From the NCBI RefSeq assembly GCF_047511655.1, contig NC_133397.1, positions 13,293,501 to 13,357,500 on the forward strand: a stretch of DNA of 64,000 nucleotides, written 5' to 3'. This DNA comes from Castor canadensis (lineage: Eukaryota > Chordata > Mammalia > Rodentia > Castoridae). Both the position numbers and the translations under genes were made by a program. Under the pieces are notes generated by a model, which was not told the DNA's origin, did no database searches, and was given only the letters and a program-made list of their open reading frames with translations. Below, piece by piece: positions 1 through 10,231 of this stretch (the first letter of the stretch is position 1; each line of letters starts with the position of its first letter).

Positions 1-205
1 CCACGTGGTTCACACCTGTAATCCTAGCCACTCAGGAGGCAGAGATGAGGAGGATTGCGTTTCGAAGCCAACCCAGGCAAATAGATCACAAGACTCTGTC
101 TTGAAAAAACATCCATCACGAAAAAGAGCTGGTGGAGTAGTTCAAAGTGTAGGCCTTAAATTCGAACCCCAGTATCGCAAAACAAACAAACAAAAAACTC
201 CAAAA
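1..205 (+). mobile_element. Composite SINE (B1-like + tRNA-like), full
   Basis: A B1/7SL-like half (cacctgtaatcctagccact, ggaggcagag) is joined through an A-rich linker to a tRNA-like half (gctggtggagtagttcaaa, then aattcgaaccccagtat). It ends in an A/CA-rich tail. The left end may lie before the window. Confidence 0.85.
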
Positions 206-375
206 AGAGAGATGCTGTTTTTACTGATGATGAAATGTAGGACTGCCTGAAGCCAGAGGCCAATAGAGGTGAAGCGGGTTTGTTCATTTCCATTCAGCTC
301 CAAACTCTTCACTGTATGTCATATAGTTTATCTGAAGAGATAAGACTAGCACAAAAGAAACGAGTGAGTGGTAGC

Positions 376-765
376 TGCTATGATTTAAATGCTTGTCCCT
401 ACAAAACTTGCTGAACTCTTATTGCCATTGCGATGTGATGGTCCTGGGACCTTGAAGGGATGTCAGGTCATGAGGGCTTCATCCTCAGAACTGGTTAATA
501 CCATCTGGTGGGAGTGAGTTTGTGATCATGGAAGTGGGTTTGGCCACTCTGCTTTCTGTTCTCTCCTCCTCTCCCTTCTCCTCTCCTCCCCCTTTCTCTC
601 TCTTTGCTTTTGTACCATGTGGTTATGGAACAGCAGGAAAGCCCATGCCAGTTGCTGGCATCTTGACTTTGGACTTCTTCTAGAACTGAGCTAATAAATT
701 TCTGTTTATTATAAATCACTCAGCCTCAGGTATTCTGTTACAGTAGCACACAATGGTCTAAGACA
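376..765 (+). mobile_element. Solo LTR of MaLR type (MST/MLT1-like)
   Basis: The element begins tgctatgattt and ends acaatggtctaagaca. In between it has a pyrimidine-rich block (540-602), gagctaataaatttctg as a poly(A)-signal region, and attctgttacagtagcaca near the end. This layout is diagnostic of mammalian MaLR LTRs. No internal retroviral genes are adjacent. Confidence 0.85.
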
Positions 766-954
766 GGAGTGTAAGGTGGCATATGCCTTTTGATTGACTC
801 ATTGAACACCTATTGAGTTCTAATCACATCAATTTCTGTGTCCTCAAGAGTGCACATTAAAGTAAGTATGGACTTTTTGATCATGATAGAACCCTGGAGA
901 GACTTCTTGCATCTCTGGGATGGGCCCTGGATGTAGCCTTTTATTTATTTATTT

Positions 955-1098
955 ATTAGGTGCTATACTACTTGAGCCACTCTATCAGCCCTGTTTTGAG
1001 TCTCATGAACTATTTGCCGGGACTGGCTTCGAACTGTGATCCTCCTGGTCTCTGCCCCCTGAGTAACTAGGATTATAGGCGTGAGCTACTAGAGCTCA
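955..1098 (-). mobile_element. Composite SINE, 5'-truncated tRNA-like part
   Basis: Minus orientation: ttgagccactctatcagccc is followed by a B1-like half ending ggattataggcgtgagc. Confidence 0.8.
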
Positions 1099-1136
1099 TG
1101 GAAACTAGAGCCTTTGAAACCTCATTAAGAACTTGC

Positions 1137-1495
1137 TGGGGGGTTGGAGGAGTAGTTCAAGAGGTGAAGTGTTTGCCTGGTAAACAGAAGCCCTGAGTTC
1201 AAACCCCAGTACTGACAGAAAACTGGGAAGCACAAATAGGAGGATCACAGTCCAGGCCAGTCTGGACACAGAGACCCAATCTCAAAAATGACCAAAGCAG
1301 CCAGGTGCTGGTTTCTCACACCTGTAATCCTAGCTACTTGGCTGACTTGAGATCCGGAGGGTCAGTCTGGGCAAATAGTTTATAAAACTTCCATCTCTAA
1401 AATAACCAGAGCAAAATGGACTGGAGATAGGAGTGCTTGTTTTGCAAGTGCAAAGCCCTAAGTTCAAACCCCAGTCCCACCAGAGGGAAAAAAAA
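1137..1495 (+). mobile_element. Two or three SINEs in tandem
   Basis: A tRNA-like unit (1140-1222, gagttcaaaccccagtact) is followed by a partial B1-like piece (1229-1300). A complete composite copy of a second subfamily then runs 1301-1495, with the linker aaaatggactggag, the phrase ttgcaagtgcaaagcccta and an A-tail. Confidence 0.75.
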
Positions 1496-1599
1496 AGAGC
1501 ATGCTTGGAAAAGGGCTTCCTGGCAGGTGATGGCACCAGGCCATCATGGCTTGACTCCACGAATGGAGGACTTATCAAGCATACCAGGCAAACGAGACT

Positions 1600-1702
1600 T
1601 TTTCTTTTGGTTCAGTACCGTGGTTTGAACTCGGGGCCTAGAGCTTCCTAGCTCTAGCTGAGTCTACCACTCAACCAGTTCAGCCATGTCTCCAGCTCTA
1701 AG
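1600..1702 (-). mobile_element. tRNA-like SINE, diverged
   Basis: Minus orientation: cagtaccgtggtttgaactc, then a degraded middle and ccatgtctccagctct. Confidence 0.7.
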
Positions 1703-1705
1703 CAA

Positions 1706-2149
1706 ATGATTTAAATGGGTAAGGAGTGCTCACATTTGCATTCTAGGGCAAGCCCAGTGTTATGGATCTTCAACATGGTAGTCCACTTTGATTGGGTTAG
1801 ATTGGTTTGCAGAGGAGGTGGTGTCAGCTTCTCCAGGTATAGGGCATAGGACCGGTTCATCTTCAGTTATCACAATTATCTTAATAATTTCTAAAAATTG
1901 AAACAAAAATTGTTTCCAAATGTTCAGCATCTTTGATAGGATAATTCACAGAGGTATTTGTATCAGAAAACATAAGAATCTAGAGGGGAATTCTTCCTCA
2001 CATTATGGCCCACTCTCTGCTGCTGTGTGATTGATCGATGGAGCCTGATGTATATATTAAGTGACATGCTAATTTTTTTTATTCATATGTGCATACGATG
2101 TTTGGGTCATTTCTCTCCCCTTAGTGGCATGCTTATTACATGAGAATTT
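1706..2149. other. Unique sequence, no gene seen
   Basis: AT-moderate DNA with stops in all frames and no repeat family I recognise. Confidence 0.5.
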
Positions 2150-2392
2150 TTAAATCAGAAGAGAATGTTCTTAGGATAAACGATGAACTCAAAACATGCA
2201 GGTATGAAATGATAAACGCAAAGTGACCCTAACTATGTAAGAACAAATATATGGAAACAAGTCTGGCAAGAAATACAACCACGAATGTCAGCACATGTGT
2301 CTCTGCTTTCTTCTTTTTGCTTTTCTTTATTTTCTAAAATGGTGTTCGTGACTTTTGTAATAGTCAAAAGTTATGTAAAAGGTAAAGACTGA
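2150..2392 (+). mobile_element. Old LINE-1 3'-end relic (tentative)
   Basis: An A-rich stretch with wording typical of ancient L1 tails (cttttctttattttctaaaa, ttttgtaatagtcaaaag). It is strongly diverged. Confidence 0.35.
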
Positions 2393-2500
2393 ATGTTGGG
2401 CTGAGGTACGACTTAAGTGATAAAGTGTTTGCCTAGCGAGTGTGAAAGCCTGAGTTCAAACCCCAGTACTGTCCACTCCCTTAAAAAAAAAAAAAAAAGA
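2393..2500 (+). mobile_element. tRNA-like SINE with A-tail
   Basis: gggctgaggtacgacttaag, tttgcctagcgagtgtgaa and gagttcaaaccccagtact precede a run of 16 A. Confidence 0.85.
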
Positions 2501-3785
2501 CTGAATGTTATTTTTGCACATAAAACAAAACAGGAAAGTCTCAAGGGATGAGGGGCACACTGGGAAGGGTGGCGGTGGTGTTTGGGAGGTGGATTCCAGT
2601 CGAACAATTGGAGAAGAGGGTTGCCACCCTCTTGGCCCCTGTTCTAGGGCTACCTGGAAAGGTGGTTAGGTGAACACTGGGGAAACTTCAATTTTATGGA
2701 GATTAGGAGCACCAGTGGGCTGGACAACCAGCGGGGGCTTTGATCTGGTTAACCTCACTGGGGGTCAAGCTGCTTTGACCTCACGGTGTTCTCACTCCAA
2801 AGCTGCAGCCGGGTCAGTGCTCCCATTGTTTTACCACCAACATTAACTCCTGGGCCATGAACAGGGCCCATTCCCCACCACCCCGCCTCCCGCCTGAGTG
2901 GGCCTGCTTTGTTCCCTCCTCTGGGCTCCCATTGAGCCTACTCAGGGGGAAAAAGCCTGCATCTATTCCCTACTCTAATGGTTCCATCTTCCTCCAAGCC
3001 ACAAGCATTTTGTCTGTGACTGCAGAGGTTACCTGGGACTTTGATCGTGTCCACCTCGAGCCTGGCTCCCAAGCTGCCATGCGGTTCACCATCTCCCCAG
3101 AAGATGTACCCATCAGTGTGATGGGTTAGGAGCTTGGGAGACTTAGCTTACAGGCCGTGGAGACCAGGTAGGGCTGGCTGTAGTGGGCAGCATTTCAGTA
3201 CTGTTTCCATAAGAATCCTGTGTTCTCAAAACTCAAAAGCCGGAGGGCCTACGACCTCTTACCCTTAGGCAAGGAGTGACAGGAACTTTTTCTAAAGCCC
3301 CTCACCCTCCCCAGTGCCACCCAACGAGCATGGCCTCCCTCTTGCCCCTCTCTTAGCCCCAGCACACTCCCCACGACTCCCTGTTTGCTCTCAGAACAAC
3401 CTTGTCTCCCATGGAATTTTGTCCAACCCTCCCCCGTCCTGGGCCAGCTCTCCCTGACTCTTCCATACCCACGAAGCACAGACTGGCAGTTCTGTGGCAA
3501 TGCCTCTGTGGGAGGAAGTTATCGGAGCCTAGGATGACTGTGAGCTCAGTGAAGACAGGCGCCATGTTTTCTTCATGGATGGATCCCTCTACCCTGTTGT
3601 ACCGGGTTTCCAGTGGTACTTGAGACAATGAAAATGCAATATTTAGGATGACTTCTAGCATTTTTATAAGGAATTTTACAACGTAGATGGGCATAAATAT
3701 GGCATATGGACCCAACTCTTCTGAATTGGGTTCTAAAAGGTTGAGATGTATAAGGGGGTAGATGTATTAGGAAGAGCTTCGGCGA
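2501..3785. other. Unique sequence, no gene seen
   Basis: A 90-codon frame at 2857-3129 and overlapping minus frames at 3249-3863 have no recognisable domain and no splice context. I treat them as chance. Confidence 0.5.
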
Positions 3786-3787
3786 AG

Positions 3788-3982
3788 TGGTTTTTTTTGG
3801 AGGTACTGGGATTTGAACTGAGGTAGAGCCATTGCAAGGCAGGCTCTCTACAGCTGGGGCCACACTCCCAGCCCTGTTTTGCTTTATTTTCTGATAGACA
3901 GGGCTGACCTCAGAGGGTGATCCTCCTGTCTATGTGTCATGGTAACTGAGATATAGGAATATTTCCTTGCCCAGCCCTTTGG
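3788..3982 (-). mobile_element. Composite SINE, diverged
   Basis: Minus orientation: ggtactgggatttgaactga, ccacactcccagccctg, then a degraded B1-like half ending cttgcccagccc. Confidence 0.75.
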
Positions 3983-4960
3983 TGAGTTTTTAAAAGCATC
4001 CAAATGTCAATCTATTTGCTCATTTACTTGTTGAGTCAGGAATCGAGCACATCTTTGGATGATCATTACGTTGTTCTCAGCAGCAGTAGGACCACAGAAG
4101 GAGAACAATCCTGGTTCCTGCCTGTGCTGGGCTCCCAATCTGGTCAGGTAACAGGTGAGGAGGTGAGCTATGACCCCGCCCCCCAAGGGTAGGGCCAGGT
4201 AAATTCTTATGCATGTGGAACTCTACATAGAGGGGGAGGAGCCACACCCCAAAACAGATGGCACATGCTCACAACAGATCTATTAGGCAATACTGTATAG
4301 CTCCAAAGTGAATAATCTCAATTCAAATTCCAATTAATAGCACTGAAACATCAAATGGCAAGTTAAATACTGCCTTTTCTGTCTGCCTGTAGACAGTGGA
4401 TGTACTTTACTGATATTTGTCTCTGTGTCTCTTCGGGGAACCTGGGCTTGCCCATGGACAGTCTGCCATATCTGCTTCTGCTCTGTACCAGTGCTCTAGG
4501 AGTCTACCTCGAGTGCCCTCTGCAATGGTGTGAGCCCAGGGTTGGACTGTTAGCTGCTCCATTCAGCCCAGACTTCACACTGTCCAAAAGGTAAACTTAG
4601 GCTTTTTCATCAGCGTGCTTATTCATTCATCCATTTTTTTCATTTACAACTTATTTATTTATTAGTCAGAGTTGTTTTCATGTATTCATGAGCGCTTCAG
4701 TAAGTGTGAGGTCTAAGAGATAAAAAGTGCATAAGGAGTAATCTCTGCCTTGCAGAAATTCTTTTTTAGTGAGGGTCACCTCCTATGTGCTGTGAAACAG
4801 GAGACAAAAACACATTAGGGGGTCCTGGAGAGGAGCCAGAATTATATCTAAGAGTGGTCAAGGAAGGCACAGGCTTTGCCATACAAAGTTACCCTTAAGG
4901 ATTTTTAGACAGTTAGGGAAGGAACTGAACCCATGAGGAAGAGGGTAGGGGGAGAATCCT
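3983..4960. other. Unique sequence, no gene seen
   Basis: No repeat except short ttcatt/ttatt runs near 4620-4665. No convincing frame. Confidence 0.5.
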
Positions 4961-5183
4961 GGGTTTTTTTGGTGGTGGGGGGGTTGGTGTTTGAACTTAG
5001 GGCTTTGCACTTGCAAAGCAGGTGCTCTGCTGCTTGACCCACACCTCCAGTCCATTTCACTCTGGTTATTTTGGAGATGGAGCCTTGCAAATTATTTGCC
5101 CAGGCTGGCCTCAAATCATAATCCACTTGATCTCAGCCTCCCAAGTAGTTAGGATTACAAATATAAACCACCAGTGCTGGGCT
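4961..5183 (-). mobile_element. Composite SINE, second subfamily, full
   Basis: Minus orientation: ggctttgcacttgcaaagca, then cacacctccagtccatttca, then a B1-like half ending ccaccagtgctgggct. Confidence 0.85.
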
Positions 5184-6645
5184 GAGAATCATGTTTGAGG
5201 TCAGAAGGAAGATGGATTATGGGAAGACCCTGGGGAGAGGAAGCAGGTTGGAGTAGGAAACAGTAGGTCCTGACCCTTGTTTCTGAGGTGCCCTCAGGGA
5301 TGGAGCTTGTGCATTCTGTCAGTGTGCTCTCCCTGCTGGAGCTTTCCACTGTGTCCTGGGGAGAGACATGGGACTCATTCTGGCTGCCATCTCTTGATAA
5401 GTGCCTGAGTCATGAATTTGCATCTGGTACTCTCCAATAGAATCGTTTATAAACTTCCTAGCCATAGAAAAACCCCACCATTCTCCCAAAAGCTTCACCT
5501 CATGTGTGTAGATAATTTTGGAGAACACTTATGTCTTCAAACCCTCCTCTCCCTGCACGCCCCACTCCCCAAGTGTGGATAGATGCCTCTGAACCGGCTG
5601 TCTGGATCTGAGCAGAAAGATAATTATTTGCCTTTCTAGAAAGGAAAAGCTAATTATTAGAAGGAATCCCAGCATAATTACATAGTTAGGCTCAGTGTCT
5701 TTGTACATTCCACTTCCTGACAAAGACGTCCCAGTTAGCCTGGAGTCATTGTTGGAGGAGGGGGGACATCATTTCTGCCCCTTCCTAGCTTTCCTGCCCT
5801 GTCACCCACTCCTCACTGATGACCCCTGGGGGTCTAGGTAGACTTTCCTGGGGACCAGGAAAGGGAGAGTGGAGGCTTCTAGGCCTTGCTTCCTTGGTGA
5901 CCCTGTAGTCACTAGAACTATTCTCAGAGGAGAAGGGTGTGTCTAGGAGGCCATGGCCCTTGATGGAGCTCCCTCTGCCTGTGAGAGTTGGAGTGGAACT
6001 TGAACCTGGGTGTCTGGCTAGGAAGTTGGCCCTTCCCCTAAAAAACGTGACCTCACTGTGGAGTGCTTGATCTTGTCAGAGTGTCCCATGTAGAGCAGCC
6101 AAGGAGAGGATGAGAAACTTGGGCCAGGCCAAAGAACATATTTTCAGTGTGATGGACACTTAGTCTGGGCTCAGGAGGGGGCAGGTGCACCTGCACGGAT
6201 GGTGGGATTAAGGGCAGGGTCCTCAGGTGAGGCAGCACTCCCAGCAGTGTGGGTGGAAGAGTCTCACTGGCTGAGCTCCATATCACTGTGGGCCCGTCCC
6301 TGTCCCAGCACAGATTGTGAACTAACTCTGACAGGGAGGGAAAGTGCCAAGGAGGGCTTGTTGACCCTGAAGACTCTGTGGCTTTCCCCATGGGGAGAAA
6401 TGGGCCAGGAGACAACATAAGGATATTCCAGGCAAAGGAAGGAACAAGAGCAAAGAACTGAACACAGGCCAAATGCACCATGTTTCTGGAAGTGAGTGAA
6501 ATCTGAGCTGTGGGGAGCCGGGTCATCTTGCTGACAGTTTCTGCTGACCACAATCACACAGCACCTGATCTGGAAGGGTGGAGGCTGAACAGGTGATTTG
6601 AAAGTGTCTTTCCTATTTTGACACTCTGTGATTTGATCTTTAAAA
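5184..6645. other. Unique sequence, no gene seen
   Basis: Frames such as 6053-6553 (minus, 166 aa) show no domain. An AT-rich, TAATTA-like block lies at about 5618-5690 (see findings). Confidence 0.5.
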
Positions 6646-6649
6646 TACA

Positions 6650-7185
6650 TGGAAATGATTACCATGCTGTTTGGACACATCGATCAAGGATATGAAACTA
6701 TTCAGAACTTTGACCTAGTAATCCCACTTCAGAAAAATTTTCTGAAGGAAATAGGTAGACAAACAAGAGTATTCATTATAGCATTGTTTAGATCATAGGG
6801 AAAAATTGGGAATAACCTAGAGATCCAATAGGGGATTCACTGTGTAAACTGTCTTCCATTCTTACAATAGAGTTTGGGGCAGTAATTGACAGGATGTTTA
6901 TGAAGATTTTATAAAAACACAGGGAAATGGTTATGTCATACCAGTAAGAGGGAATGACAGGATATAAAATTGTGTATTTAGTCACAGTTATGAAAGCACA
7001 CAGTGTCAGAGCAAGAGATAAACAATTACACATAAGAAAAAACCAGGAAGACGTGTGGCTGGTGGCAATCTTTGACTGATAGAAGTGTAGGAGATTTAAA
7101 AATAGTTTTACTTTTCTAATAAAAATGTTAAGCCTTATGAATATAATTTTAAAAACTAAAAATCCAAACAATTATAACAAAAATA
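6650..7185 (+). mobile_element. Ancient LINE-1 3' end (L1M-like)
   Basis: It preserves the order seen in old mammalian L1 tails: ctagtaatcccacttcag, gcattgtttagatcatag, gggaaaaattgggaataacc, agatccaataggggattc, and an AT-rich end after about 7090. It is much more diverged than the L1 at 8766-15816. Confidence 0.7.
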
Positions 7186-7189
7186 ACAA

Positions 7190-8342
7190 CAATAATTCTA
7201 GTGCCAGGGCTAGGCAAGTTTTACTTCTTCACTGGCAACTGGCTGAATTTCAGGATCTGTCATGACCTGCTGGACCCTGTATTGACATGAAGAAAGCTGT
7301 AAGTCGATCTGGGTTTTCCAAAATGTTAAAATGGCTTAATTTCTATTTTTCAACTTCTTGGAAGTGGAAAGACTGAGTGGTTTCATGGCCAACTCTAGAG
7401 TTTGAGGTCAGGTTCAAAAACTGCTTTTATTTCTTATTCCATTTGGAATCCTGAGTTTCATCAATCAAAGATGGAATTATAATATAGGTACAGAAATTTA
7501 AACATGGCCCTGTCTGCGGAGAGACTGAAGAAGAGGCAGAGCTCAATGCCCCAGGTGGGGCTCAGTGCCCATTAGTGCCTATTTGGAGGGTTCTAGCCAT
7601 ATAGTACTGGTCTTAGCCACTTCCTCCCTTGATTGGTGGTTTAAGCACTGGGTGTGGATCCCACTTTTAAGCTGGCCAGTTTGGTTAATGACATGGCCTA
7701 GCAAGCAGCCCTCATTGTGTGGGCAAGCTCTAAATTAGTCCCACAAAAGAGACTGCTTCACTATTGGCCTGTGCTGGCACCAGTGAGAATGTCCTCCTCC
7801 CCAGGACAAAGCAGGTGGCCAATCTCTGCACTGTACCCAGGAGGCAAAGCCTGCTTTTCTGAGGGTGGATGTGTTTCCCAGCTCAGCTCCTGGTTTGGCT
7901 CCTGAGGTGAGCTTCTGGGCCTTCTGGCCTGGAATTCACCTGTGTGGCTCCATGTTTGTGAACACTTTTAGGTTTCATAGCTATCAGCAAAATCTTCCCT
8001 CTCATTGTCACTACATGGGCATTTCACAAAGGTGGATGATGGCTCAGAGAATAGGGAGCTCCAGTATGACTGAATAAGATTGGGGTAATGAATGCATAGC
8101 TTAGAAAGACCAACCTAGTTAAGGCTTACTAGTCCATCATGACAGCCCCAACTCTGCGGAGGCTTGGAGGCTCTTAGGCCTCAAGAGCTCTCTTTTCAAA
8201 GGTGGGTTGCCTTGAGGAAGTCGCATTCTTGGCCATTATGGGCAACTTTTACTAGGGTGGGTTAATAGGGATAAGTAAGGATTCAATACTTCCTTAACTT
8301 TGAGAAGAAGAGCCGTGCCAAAGCAGAACAGATAGGATGGAA
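7190..8342. other. Unique sequence, no gene seen
   Basis: Short frames only (7717-7905, 7865-8077). No repeat recognised. Confidence 0.5.
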
Positions 8343-8430
8343 GACTTGAAGCGTGGCTCGAGTAATAGAGCATCTGCCTAGCAAGTGCAAGGCCCTGAGT
8401 TCAAACCCCAGTGCTGCTAAATTGAACCAA
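8343..8430 (+). mobile_element. tRNA-like SINE
   Basis: gaagcgtggctcgagtaata, ctgcctagcaagtgcaaggc and gagttcaaaccccagtgct are followed by a CA-rich tail. Confidence 0.85.
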
Positions 8431-8520
8431 CCAAGCAAACTAAAAGAACCAAAACCAAACAGGACAGGAGGAGCACAGCAGAGACAACATCTCGAATCCC
8501 CTGGGATTTAGGTTTCATCC

Positions 8521-8605
8521 TTTTTTTATTTTTTTGATACTAGGAATGGAATCCAGAGTCTTACGCATAGGAAGCATGTGCTCCAATCCTGAACTCCACC
8601 CCTTA
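8521..8605 (-). mobile_element. tRNA-like SINE, strongly diverged
   Basis: A T-rich start, gatactaggaatggaatcca, and a CCACCCC end resemble a minus-strand ID-like unit. Confidence 0.5.
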
Positions 8606-8637
8606 TCCCACATTGGCTTCGAAGTGTGGTTTAATTT

Positions 8638-8765
8638 ATTTTTCTTATTTATTTATTTATTTTGCAGCACTGGGGTTTGAACTCAGGGCCTACACCTTGA
8701 GCCACTCCACCAGAACTTTTTTGTGATTTTTTTTGTTCGAGATAGGGTCTTGAAAAAATGATCTA
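8638..8765 (-). mobile_element. SINE (composite), first part, split by the L1
   Basis: A minus-oriented composite SINE: the tRNA-like end (cactggggtttgaactcag) is followed by the start of the B1-like half (gagatagggtctt). It breaks off at the L1 insertion and resumes at 15817. Confidence 0.85.
8753..8765 (+). repeat. 5' target-site duplication of the L1 insertion
   Basis: An A-run followed by tgatcta. The same tgatcta lies directly after the L1 tail at 15817-15823, also preceded by A's (one extra G in the 3' copy). The repeated segment belongs to the interrupted SINE. Confidence 0.75.
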
Positions 8766-8773
8766 GGAACATG

Positions 8774-8782
8774 CAAGATGGC
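8774..8782 (+). promoter_or_regulatory. YY1-like site at the L1 5' terminus
   Basis: The sequence caagatggc lies 8-17 nt inside the inferred L1 5' end. Human L1 has a YY1 site of the same core at nearly the same offset, where it helps set the transcription start. Here the match in sequence and position is seen directly. Binding is inferred. Confidence 0.6.
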
Positions 8783-8866
8783 AGCTAGAGGGAGGAAGCA
8801 GAAAGAGTGCCTCCTATAGTGAAATCCTGGAGAGATGCTGGAGACACACTCTGTAGGCAAAACCAC

Positions 8867-9538
8867 CTAGAAGAGGCAAAACTTTGACCCCTCCACACCT
8901 CCAGCCCATGCAGAGCATCTCCACTTCACGTTAAACAGAGAAACCAGGAGGGCCCCCGGGCCGCCAGTCACCCACACCCAGATGGCTTGGGAAGACAAGG
9001 ACAAGGTGAGCTTTGCGGTACCACAGTACTCCCACAGACAAGCCTGGGCCAGATCAGCATAGCCCCCTGGACAGACTGACCTCCACCTGGGGAAAAAAGA
9101 GAAACTGAATAATAAGCAATAAGAACAATAAAGACACATGGGAAAGAGGGTGGGGCACACTAGGCACTGAAGATTAGGGGAAGGGAATCTTCCCGGAACT
9201 GTAAATGAACAAGCCCAGCCGGCGGGAGTGGGAGTGTGCACCCAGCAACCAGGAGTGGGAAAGCTTGTGAGCATGGCGGAGGGAGGAAAACTCCACAGGA
9301 GAGGGGGGAAGACCCACTTCCCACCAGAGCTGTAAACAAACATGCAGGCCTGAGAAAGCGGGTGCAGTGTCACCTCCCCCAGTGTGCTTCGAAAGGGGAA
9401 AGCTTGTAGCAGAGGCTCACGCACAGGAGAACTCTGAACAAACAAAGCTTGTGGGGCCAGGTGAGTGCTAAGGTCACCCCAGAGATCTGCATAAACAACG
9501 CCTCCAGCAACAGCAGGCTGACAGCAGTGGGCAGGCAA
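8867..9538 (-). other. Long antisense open frame in the L1 5'UTR (ORF0-like position)
   Basis: On the strand opposite to L1, a frame stays open for 223 codons. Its first codon here is TTG; the first in-frame ATG lies at 9343-9341 and gives about 158 aa ending at 8867. The product would be rich in Pro, Ser, Leu, Trp and Cys, with no domain I recognise. Primate L1 has a short antisense ORF0 in its 5'UTR driven by an antisense promoter. This one shares the position, but I see no basis for claiming homology. It could be a by-product of the GC-moderate composition of the leader. Confidence 0.35.
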
Positions 9539-10231
9539 GCCACAGCCACAGATACCATTCTCAGAACTGTCTCCAGACTCTTTGTTTTTTTTTTTCTCTC
9601 CCTACCTTTGATGAGAAAACAACCAAACTACACCTGCATGCTGAAAAACTTACTGAAACTGTATTGCATTTGAACTTGGGACACTTTGTGGGTTTTTTTT
9701 TTTTGTGTGTGCAGTTTTGTACTACTCTATGCATTCCCTTTGATGAGACAACTACAGAACAACATCTGAGGCACCATCTCCAGGACTGGAGACTGAGACG
9801 GACACCAAAATTATTAAGACTGAAACTTCATTGCATTTGAACTTGGAGGTTTTTTTTTATTATCTATTTTTCATTTTGTTTTATTTTATTTATATGTATA
9901 TATTTCTTTCATTTACTTATTTTTTATTTTTACTCTTAATCTTTATTCTTTTTATTTTTTATTTTCAATCCTCTCTCTGTCTCTCTAATGCCTGTTCAGG
10001 TTACTGTCGATTAGTACACTAACACTCCCTGTTTATACCTTTGAAACTTTCTTGTTTGATTCCTTGTTTTGTTTTCTCCTACTTGTCTGTTTATTTGTTT
10101 TTCCCTTTTCTTTAACTTCTTGCTTTCCATCTCCTCTCACCCTTCCATTCTAAATATTACCATTATTATTATTACAAGCTGGAAAATACTTAATTGAACA
10201 CAGTACAGGGACAGTAACAACACCAAGGACA

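Larger units (their letters stand above)
8766..10231 (+). promoter_or_regulatory. LINE-1 5'UTR / internal promoter region
   Basis: The 1.47-kb leader precedes ORF1. In mammals the L1 5'UTR carries an internal RNA polymerase II promoter. The first 0.8 kb is GC-moderate with scattered CpGs. The last 0.6 kb changes to T-rich sequence (roughly 9580-10140), with an imperfect internal duplication: cctttgatgaga at 9605-9616 and 9737-9748, and attgcatttgaacttgg at 9663-9679 and 9830-9846, each of the latter followed by a T-run. A YY1-like site lies at its 5' end. Promoter activity is inferred from the family, not shown by the sequence. Confidence 0.8.

Noticed and set aside
6053..6553. 166-codon minus-strand frame as a gene
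   Set aside because: Overlaps other frames on both strands and has no recognisable domain.
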